Shown: positions 57,148 through 64,000 of the stretch, one piece after another
Numbering within the stretch: position 1 is the first letter of the stretch
Layout of the letters: each line of letters starts with the position of its first letter
Assembly (NCBI GenBank): GCA_002716085.1
Contig: PAYZ01000009.1
Coordinates: forward strand, 91,768-155,767
Origin: Methanobacteriota archaeon
Lineage (GTDB): Archaea; Thermoplasmatota; Poseidoniia; Poseidoniales; Thalassarchaeaceae
Direction: 5' to 3'
DNA: 64,000 nucleotides
Notes under the pieces: model-generated
The model's database searches: none
What the model saw: the letters and a program-made list of their open reading frames with translations, nothing else
What the model was told of the DNA's origin: nothing
Translations under genes and position numbers: made by a program

Positions 57148-59310
57148 ATGTCAGGAATAGAGACCATCGAGATTCGACCAAGATCCCATTCCAGTCCAAA
57201 GGCAACTATAGTCGCTATCATCCTCCCCTTCCTTCTTTCGATGATCTCTCCAGTAGCTCTGGCACCTATTGCCTCGGGCCAAGAATCCCCGCCTGAAGCA
57301 TCCCCTAACGATATCTGGTCCGAGGACTATGTCAACCAGTTCTTCCCATGGGGGGGAGACGAAAAGGCCCAGTTCAGGGAGTACCACGACTATTTCACGT
57401 TGAAGAGCAGGATGCAGTACCTTGCAGATAGGAACCCAGAGATAATGACATTCCACGAGGGACTGATGGGCGGTGTGAATGCTCGTGGAGACGAGATGGT
57501 AGCAACAGACTATGAGGGATGGTTCTACAATCATAGAAGCCCATGGATGAAGATCACCCGAGACGCAACTGGTGGGGACTGCAATATTTTCGTGGGCGAT
57601 TGCGGAAACTATGAGGAAAGGCCCGATGTAATGCTAGTTGGTAACCATCATGCTAGGGAGTGGATGTCTTTCGAGGTTCCCATGCTATTCCTTGAGACAG
57701 TAGCCCACTACTATGGTAAGGCAGGAATAGACAACGACGGCGACGGTCTGATTGACGAGGATCCCTGGAACGGGATAGACGACGATGGCGACTGCAGCCT
57801 ACTCAATGCTTCCAACCAGGATAGCAATGGAGATGGGAAACCATGTGGCCCGGGAGATCTGGGGGTCGACGAGGACTTCTCTGAGCAGTTCATCACCGAT
57901 CTTGTTGATTCCAGGGAGATTTACTTGATTCCAATGCTAAATGTGGATGGAGTTAGGTACGACATGGAGGTTTTCTGTGGCCCCACGGCTTGGGAAAACT
58001 GCTATCAGAGCGGCTGGAGGAAGAACCTCAGAGATAACACCGTCACGGGGATCACTCCCCTCCCAGATATCGACGAAGAGGTCGACGAAGGATGCGACGG
58101 AGTTGACCTGAACAGGAACTACCAGTATGAGTGGGGGGCCCCATTGGGGGCTACAGGCCCGCTTTTCCCTGGAATGTGTTACGTTGATGGGGCTAACAAT
58201 GACGTCTACAATGGGCCAGTGAATTTCGAGGACAATGATGGGGACGGGGCAATCAACGAGGATCACGTAGATGGGCATGACGACGACGCCGACGGGCAGA
58301 TTGACGAGGACTGGATGGGTGGCAATACCGAACCCGAGACGAAGTTCATCCAAGACATGACCGAGATGAATGACGATGACGGGGATGGCGCTTCCGAGTT
58401 CAAGACCACACTGACTTGGCACTCCTTCTCAGAGCTAGTCCTATGGCCATGGGGACACTGCACTGGATGCTACGCTCCAGATGATGAGTACCTAGTTTTC
58501 CATGGTGAGGTCATGGGGCAGATGACCGATTACGAGCCAATGCAATCCTCAGGACTATATCCCACAACGGGTGACTTCTGCGATTGGCACTACGGTGTCC
58601 ACAACTCCTACTGCTACACGATTGAAATCGGGACTGCATTCCACCAGTATCCCGAGGACATTGCACACATTGCTGTTAGGAACATAGGGATTGCATTCTA
58701 CATGGCCGAGATCGCCGATGACCCAAGATACAGGGCTATTGTCGGGATAGAAAATACCACTGCGAGGCAGTGGCTTTCCGGACCCGACAATGTTTCCGTA
58801 CCCTCCAAAGGTGACATTCCGATAGGATTCTGCCTCGACGAGACATTCCCATACTCAACAGACATCAACATGACTCACCTGATGTGGAGATTCGTAGAGC
58901 CGACTAGACAGCAGGACGACTTCGGCCCCACAGAGTGGTCAGATGTCTCCTGGGACATGGCCGCCTTTGGGGAGACTGGCATGGCTTGCTCTCTAAGGGA
59001 CGGATCAAACGGTACTATGCTGGAGGCAAATATTCCATTGCCGGATACTTCTGTCGGCAAGATACAGTATAAGGCCATGCTTGGCACCACAAATGGTGCA
59101 TTCCCATTCATCTACCCTACAGTAGACGAGGGAGGGAACTACTACGAGCTCTCAATCCCATACAGGGCGAGCTTCGGAGACGCCGTTTTCAGTATCCTAA
59201 TGTTCCTCGTCATTGCCACATTCGTTTGGGGAGGATTAGGTTTCTCGCTCAATGAGATGTTCTCTGAAAACGGCTATCTGGCAAGGTCCGAAGAGGGCCA
59301 AGATGGCTGA
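57148..59310 (+). CDS. Secreted/membrane-anchored M14-family zinc carboxypeptidase with DxDxDG calcium-binding-like inserts
   Basis: Signal peptide; GNHHAREWMSFE (Zn ligands), LTWHSFSELVLWPWG, YCYTIEIGTAFHQ; inserts DNDGDGLIDEDPWNGIDDDGDC, DNDGDGAINEDHVDGHDDDADGQIDED; C-terminal TM. Confidence 0.92.
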   Translation: MSGIETIEIRPRSHSSPKATIVAIILPFLLSMISPVALAPIASGQESPPEASPNDIWSEDYVNQFFPWGGDEKAQFREYHDYFTLKSRMQYLADRNPEIMTFHEGLMGGVNARGDEMVATDYEGWFYNHRSPWMKITRDATGGDCNIFVGDCGNYEERPDVMLVGNHHAREWMSFEVPMLFLETVAHYYGKAGIDNDGDGLIDEDPWNGIDDDGDCSLLNASNQDSNGDGKPCGPGDLGVDEDFSEQFITDLVDSREIYLIPMLNVDGVRYDMEVFCGPTAWENCYQSGWRKNLRDNTVTGITPLPDIDEEVDEGCDGVDLNRNYQYEWGAPLGATGPLFPGMCYVDGANNDVYNGPVNFEDNDGDGAINEDHVDGHDDDADGQIDEDWMGGNTEPETKFIQDMTEMNDDDGDGASEFKTTLTWHSFSELVLWPWGHCTGCYAPDDEYLVFHGEVMGQMTDYEPMQSSGLYPTTGDFCDWHYGVHNSYCYTIEIGTAFHQYPEDIAHIAVRNIGIAFYMAEIADDPRYRAIVGIENTTARQWLSGPDNVSVPSKGDIPIGFCLDETFPYSTDINMTHLMWRFVEPTRQQDDFGPTEWSDVSWDMAAFGETGMACSLRDGSNGTMLEANIPLPDTSVGKIQYKAMLGTTNGAFPFIYPTVDEGGNYYELSIPYRASFGDAVFSILMFLVIATFVWGGLGFSLNEMFSENGYLARSEEGQDG

Positions 59311-61063
59311 ACCCGAGGCGAAAAGGATGGATGGCGACTCTTCTAGCAATAGCGACCAGTTCAGCGGAAGGCTAGGACTGATTTTCGCCACTATAGGGGC
59401 CGCGATCGGAACGGGAAACATCTGGAGATTCCCCAGAATGGTAGGGGCGAACGGAGGTGGCTCCTTCCTAATCCCATGGTTGATTTTCCTCTTTCTATGG
59501 TCAGTACCTCTAATAATCGCAGAGTTTGCTCTCGGAAAGAGAAGCAGAGTCGGAACTGTGGGGACATTCAGGATTTTCGCAGGAAGGAGATTTGCGTGGA
59601 TGGGCCTGTGGACGGCTTGGATCAACGTAGCAATCGGATTCTACTACGCCGTGGTCACAGGATGGTGTCTGAACTACTTCCAAATTGCCATCAGGGGAGG
59701 CCTCTCCGAAGGAGTAGACACAATCGAGGTGTGGAACTCGTTCCTGGAATCTCCAATGCAGGTAATTTTCTTCCAGTGGATAACTGTCCTGATCACTCTA
59801 GCAGCAATTTGGGGAGGGGCGAAAGCGATCGAGAAGGCAAACGTAACCCTGATGACCTCTCTGTTCGTCCTACTATTTACTGCACTCTTCCTCTCTTTCG
59901 TTATGGACGTCAAAGACGGGTCCCTAGACGGATTCATCTACATGTTCAGCATTCAGCCAGAGTATCTGGTCCAACCAGAGACTTGGATAAATGGCCTTTC
60001 CCAGTCTGCTTGGTCCTGCTCTGCGGGAATGGGCATGGCGATAACGTATTCCGTATACATGAGGAAGGACGAGGACACCACCCTAAACGCAGCCACAATG
60101 TGCCTGGCAAACAACAGCATCAGCATCATTGCCGGTCTCACGGTAATGATGGCAGTATTCTCGGTTTCAGCTGATCCCCTAGGTGCAGTTAGCGGAGGAA
60201 GCTCAGCGATCACTTTCCTGGTCCTCCCAGAGGTATTCGCACAGGCACCGGGAGGCCCGGTAGTGCAGCTTATCATGGTCGCTGTGTTCTTCCTAGCCCT
60301 ATCCTTCGCTGCACTGACTTCGATGATCTCGACAGTCGAGCTATGCGTTAGGAATTTCGTTGACCATGGCTTCGACAGATCGAAGTCAGTCGCCCTAACT
60401 GGTCTGGCAATCTTCCTCTTTGGCCTTCCCAGCGCAGCCCTGTGGATCAAGATGGACCCCACTACTGGGGTTCTCTTCCCGCAGTTCCTAGAGGTCCAGG
60501 ATCACATCTGGGGTTACGGCCTAATGTTCAGCGGACTGTTCATGGCATACACTATCTGGAACTACGGGTGGTCTAGGTACAGGGCATGGCAGGACGAAAA
60601 CGGAATTGAGGGATTCGATTTCATGGATTACATCGACCATGGGGTTTCTTCGTTCCGTGATGACTTCATCAATACGGGCGACAACGACTGGTGGATCGGT
60701 AGGTGGTGGGACATTGTGATGTACCTCGGCTTCCCGATCATGTTCACAGTACTCATGCTTTCGTACTTCACCGATCTGCTTGCAAACGTAGATGACCCCT
60801 GGAATCCAGCCAACCCCCATGGAATATCCATAATCCTACTATTCTGGGGTGTCACTGCCTCTTTGTTCATCGGTTTCAACAAGCTACTGATATCCCGTCC
60901 AGTTTTCAGGAACGTCCCCGAGGGGGCCGATGTCCCCATCGACATGCTTCCTGGGGGAGAAGACCCGTACGTGTTGATCGCTGGAGAGGACCCACCAGAG
61001 ACTCCCCGAGAAAAAGGACAATCCAGGGGTGGAAAAAAGGCCATAGATGCTGAGATCGCGTAG
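59303..61063 (+). CDS. Neurotransmitter:sodium symporter (SNF) family transporter
   Basis: GLIFATIGAAIGTGNIWRFPRMVGANGGGSFLIPWLIFLFLWSVPLIIAEFALG; about 11-12 TM. Confidence 0.95.
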   Translation: MAEPEAKRMDGDSSSNSDQFSGRLGLIFATIGAAIGTGNIWRFPRMVGANGGGSFLIPWLIFLFLWSVPLIIAEFALGKRSRVGTVGTFRIFAGRRFAWMGLWTAWINVAIGFYYAVVTGWCLNYFQIAIRGGLSEGVDTIEVWNSFLESPMQVIFFQWITVLITLAAIWGGAKAIEKANVTLMTSLFVLLFTALFLSFVMDVKDGSLDGFIYMFSIQPEYLVQPETWINGLSQSAWSCSAGMGMAITYSVYMRKDEDTTLNAATMCLANNSISIIAGLTVMMAVFSVSADPLGAVSGGSSAITFLVLPEVFAQAPGGPVVQLIMVAVFFLALSFAALTSMISTVELCVRNFVDHGFDRSKSVALTGLAIFLFGLPSAALWIKMDPTTGVLFPQFLEVQDHIWGYGLMFSGLFMAYTIWNYGWSRYRAWQDENGIEGFDFMDYIDHGVSSFRDDFINTGDNDWWIGRWWDIVMYLGFPIMFTVLMLSYFTDLLANVDDPWNPANPHGISIILLFWGVTASLFIGFNKLLISRPVFRNVPEGADVPIDMLPGGEDPYVLIAGEDPPETPREKGQSRGGKKAIDAEIA

Positions 61064-61076
61064 GTCGTTGGTGTCC

Positions 61077-62540
61077 ATGAATGCCCAGTCACTTTGGCCG
61101 ATGCACCGGGAAGAAGTAGCCGTCTTCGACCGCAACGCGATCTCCCTTGGAATCGATGAGTTCGACCTGATGTCTTCTGCTGCCGAGGCCTTGGCCGAGG
61201 AGGCAAAACGAATGTGCGGCGAGGGCAGAGTCCTGTTCCTATGCGGTCCAGGCAACAACGGTGGGGACGGATTCTTGGCTTCCATCTCCGAGCACCTGTC
61301 CGGAAGGGCGGATGTGATCGCAAGCCATGCCGATTCGAAGACTGAGGTATCATCCAGAGCCAGGGTTACTGCGGGGAGCTTGATTGAAATCGACGTCTGG
61401 CCTTCTGTGCCACATGGCGATTGGTCACTGGTGGTGGACTGCCTCCTTGGGGCGGGAGGAACAGGACCCGAGTCACCTCTGAGATCGCCGATAAGAGATA
61501 TTGTATATTGGGCAAGGTCCATCGATCTCCCCGTTCTTTCATGCGACATCCCAACAGGCTTGGGCAGAGAGGAGTGCCTAGTAGCCGACAGAACGATCAC
61601 GTTCCACTCGAAGAAGATGGGAATGGACCCCACCGATTGCGGGGAGATCGTTGTTTGCCCGCTTCCTTGGCCAGAGGAGGTACAGGACTGTGGAATAGGA
61701 GACTCAGAGAGGTACCCCCCAATCAGAGTTGACGCCAAGAAGGGGGACCGAGGCAGACTACTGGTAATCGGGGGCGGCCCATACCACGGCGCACCCATCC
61801 TCTCCGGCCTGGCTGCGGCTAGAAGCGGGTGCGACCTCGTCCACGTGGCAATGCCCTCGGACGCCTCAAAGAGGGTCGATTGGCCTGCAAGTCTGATACC
61901 CCACAATCTCCCAGACGAGCAGTCGCTTTCATTGGAGTCTCTTAGCTCAGTGGCTTCTTTACTTGACTCAAACAGGTCTCCAAACGCCCTCGTAATCGGT
62001 CCCGGACTAGGCAGGGAAGAAATCACCATAGAAGCCTCTACTAGGGTCATCTCTATGGCAAAGGAAAGGCGCATCCCGGTGGTAGTGGACGCCGACGCAA
62101 TCTCTTCGCTTCCACAGGGACTCTGGCCAGAAGGGGTGACGGGGGTTGCAACCCCACACCCCATAGAGGCTGAGAGGTGGCTTTCTGAAGCGACTCCAGA
62201 AGAAGCCCTCTCGGGAGTCAAGGGAGAGGACTCCTGCATCGTGATTACTGGGCCTGTGGATTTGATCATTGGAGCGGAAGGAAGGTCCACTCGGGCTTCT
62301 GGTGGCCATCCCAGGATGGCTGTGGGTGGGACTGGGGACCTATTGGCCGGAAGCATCGGGGGACTCATTGCCCAGGGGATGCCTCCTTGGCCAGCAGCTA
62401 GGCTAGGGTGCGCACTACTAAGGGAGGCCGGAAACAGGGCTGCAAGTGAAAAGGGCCCAGGACTACTGGCGGAAGACGTGCCGATTCATATTGCACACAC
62501 TCTCTCAGACTGGACGGGGGTAAATGATGCTGGTAAGTGA
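61077..62540 (+). CDS. nnr: Bifunctional NAD(P)H-hydrate epimerase / ADP-dependent dehydratase
   Basis: LFLCGPGNNGGDGFLA (YjeF-N), VIGGGPYHGAPILSGLAAARSGCDLVHVAMP and GGTGDLLAGSIGGLIAQG (carbohydrate kinase-like domain). Confidence 0.94.
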   Translation: MNAQSLWPMHREEVAVFDRNAISLGIDEFDLMSSAAEALAEEAKRMCGEGRVLFLCGPGNNGGDGFLASISEHLSGRADVIASHADSKTEVSSRARVTAGSLIEIDVWPSVPHGDWSLVVDCLLGAGGTGPESPLRSPIRDIVYWARSIDLPVLSCDIPTGLGREECLVADRTITFHSKKMGMDPTDCGEIVVCPLPWPEEVQDCGIGDSERYPPIRVDAKKGDRGRLLVIGGGPYHGAPILSGLAAARSGCDLVHVAMPSDASKRVDWPASLIPHNLPDEQSLSLESLSSVASLLDSNRSPNALVIGPGLGREEITIEASTRVISMAKERRIPVVVDADAISSLPQGLWPEGVTGVATPHPIEAERWLSEATPEEALSGVKGEDSCIVITGPVDLIIGAEGRSTRASGGHPRMAVGGTGDLLAGSIGGLIAQGMPPWPAARLGCALLREAGNRAASEKGPGLLAEDVPIHIAHTLSDWTGVNDAGK

Positions 62541-63000
62541 GGACTATCCGTGGCAGAAGCTATTCAGAGAGTACGCGATGTATTGCACAGTGGGGTGCCT
62601 AAACGTAACCATCTTCGCAGCCCTCTACATCCTATTCAAGAACTACAATTCATGGACCAGCTACGTAGAAACGGTGGCCTGGGCGACCTCTTTCTTGATC
62701 AGCTCAGCTCAGGCATACGCTCTGCACAGGTGGATCACCTTCGAGTCAGACTCGGTCGTTATTACCAGCTTCTCCAAGCTCATGACGGTTTACGGAATTC
62801 TATGGGCGGTTTCTACCATCACTTTCCACGTAATGTTGGAGATAATCGGCATCAGCCAGTTGGTGTCCTGGGTAATCAACACAACAGCGTTCGGATTCCT
62901 GACTTTCCTGGCCCTCAGGTTCTACGCCTTCCCGCTCTCGGACGGTAGGGTAACACGCAGAGAAAGGCTGGATGCCTTCCTCGAGAGACGTAGGGCTTGA
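62524..63000 (+). CDS. GtrA-family membrane protein
   Basis: Four TM; REYAMYCTVGCLNVTIFAALYILFKNY...SSAQAYALHRWITFES. Confidence 0.8.
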   Translation: MMLVSEDYPWQKLFREYAMYCTVGCLNVTIFAALYILFKNYNSWTSYVETVAWATSFLISSAQAYALHRWITFESDSVVITSFSKLMTVYGILWAVSTITFHVMLEIIGISQLVSWVINTTAFGFLTFLALRFYAFPLSDGRVTRRERLDAFLERRRA

Positions 63001-63018
63001 AGTCACCCCGTTCTTGGC

Positions 63019-64000
63019 ATGGCCATGACGCAGGGGGTTCGTGGCACCCGAGACTTCTACCCGGAGGACATGAGGCTGCGAAACTGGCTGTTCCAGAAGT
63101 TCCACCACTCTGCCCTGTCTCACGGCTTCGAGGAGTACGACGCACCAATGCTGGAGATGGAGGAGCTATACACTAGGAAGTCCGGGGAGGAAATCACCCA
63201 GCAGCTCTACAACTTCGAGGACAAGGGGGGTCGCAGAATCTCCCTCAGGCCGGAGATGACCCCATCGCTTGCAAGGATGGTCATGGCTCGTTCAGGGGCA
63301 CTCCCTCTGCCGCTGAAGTGGTACTCGATTCCCCAGTGCTGGAGGTACGAGAGGACGCAGAGGGGCAGAGGAAGGGAGCACTACCAGTGGAACGTTGACA
63401 TCTGGGGCGCAGCAGGCGTCGAGGCCGACGCAGAGCTGATTTCTGTCTTGGTCCACTTCTTCCGGAGCGTCGGGCTCACCTCGGAAGACTTGGTCATCAG
63501 GGTCAGCAGCAGGAAGGTACTGGAGGAGGTCCTTGGGTCCCTGGGAATCACTGGTGAGGACTTCTCGAAGACTTGCGTGGTCGTCGACAAGATGGACAAG
63601 CTCCCTGCAGAGGCGATAGAGGGGCAGTTATCCGAGCTAGGGCTGGATAATGAGGCAGTATCAACTATCCAGTCAGTACTAGGAATACGCGACATGGGAT
63701 CTCTACAGGACTCCCTTGGAGGCGATAGCGAGGCCGTCTTGGAGCTAGACTCCCTATTCGGGCTAATCGAGGCCTACGGAGCGAGCGACTGGGTGGCGTT
63801 AGACGCATCCGTCGTCAGGGGTCTGGCTTACTACACAGGCCCGGTCTTCGAGGCAAGCGATCGCTCTGGTGAGCTTAGGGCCATTTGCGGGGGAGGACGC
63901 TATGACCGATTGATCGGTACCCTCGGGGGGAAGGACCTCCCAGCCACCGGATTCGGGTTCGGTGACATGGTCGTAATCGAGCTACTTCAGACGAAGGGAC
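63019..64000 (+). CDS. hisS: Histidyl-tRNA synthetase (C-terminus truncated by window edge)
   Basis: Manual translation: MAMTQGVRGTRDFYPEDMRLRNWLFQKFHHSALSHGFEEYDAPMLE..., LRPEMTPSLARMV, QCWRYERTQRGRGREHYQWNVDIWG, VVRGLAYYTGPVFEA, GGGRYDRL. Absent from track because it runs off the edge. Confidence 0.96.
   Translation, partial: MAMTQGVRGTRDFYPEDMRLRNWLFQKFHHSALSHGFEEYDAPMLEMEELYTRKSGEEITQQLYNFEDKGGRRISLRPEMTPSLARMVMARSGALPLPLKWYSIPQCWRYERTQRGRGREHYQWNVDIWGAAGVEADAELISVLVHFFRSVGLTSEDLVIRVSSRKVLEEVLGSLGITGEDFSKTCVVVDKMDKLPAEAIEGQLSELGLDNEAVSTIQSVLGIRDMGSLQDSLGGDSEAVLELDSLFGLIEAYGASDWVALDASVVRGLAYYTGPVFEASDRSGELRAICGGGRYDRLIGTLGGKDLPATGFGFGDMVVIELLQTKG

Noticed and set aside
57937-58422. 161-aa Val/Ile-rich ORF antisense to the M14 peptidase
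   Set aside because: Hydrophobic translation arises from the complement of GAC/GAT-rich Ca-binding repeats; not a real membrane protein.
59476-60174. 232-aa +2-frame ORF within the SNF transporter
   Set aside because: Arg-rich alternate frame of a clear transporter CDS.
60628-62368. Long antisense ORFs (241 and 494 aa) over SNF transporter and nnr
   Set aside because: Both lie opposite strongly supported Nnr/SNF domains; Ser/Pro-rich composition.
1-64000. CRISPR arrays, rRNA genes, transposases, integrases, prophage
   Set aside because: No regularly spaced short repeats, rRNA-like sequence or recombinase ORFs were seen; only the coding Cys-repeat array is tandem.

Overview
The window looks like a contiguous, gene-dense archaeal chromosome fragment. 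Marker content (archaeal L1/P0/P1 stalk operon, L21e-RpoF-DUF655-KsgA, RaSEA, Pus10, archaeal Spt5/SecE, FtsZ) plus large extracellular RCC1/Cys-repeat and M14 peptidase proteins suggest a marine Thermoplasmatota / Marine Group II-like euryarchaeon; this taxonomic call is inference. About 58 CDS, one tRNA (Thr-CGT), one tandem coding repeat and one notable intergenic inverted repeat are supported. I saw no CRISPR array, rRNA, transposase or prophage. The observations most worth following up are: (1) a ribosomal protein uL11 that appears to consist only of the C-terminal RNA-binding domain; (2) directly upstream in the same operon, an Spt5/NusG with an N-terminal Nudix-like domain whose catalytic box is degenerate; (3) a tandem AddB-like/AddA-like helicase-nuclease pair (unusual in an archaeon) in which the second gene has no canonical start codon upstream of its Q-motif; (4) a cell-surface RCC1 + 15-unit cysteine-repeat protein; (5) a translationally coupled extracellular M14 peptidase and SNF-type Na+ symporter. 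Two edge CDS missing from the supplied ORF track (aminotransferase at the left edge, HisS at the right edge) and one small TM ORF were found by reading the sequence.
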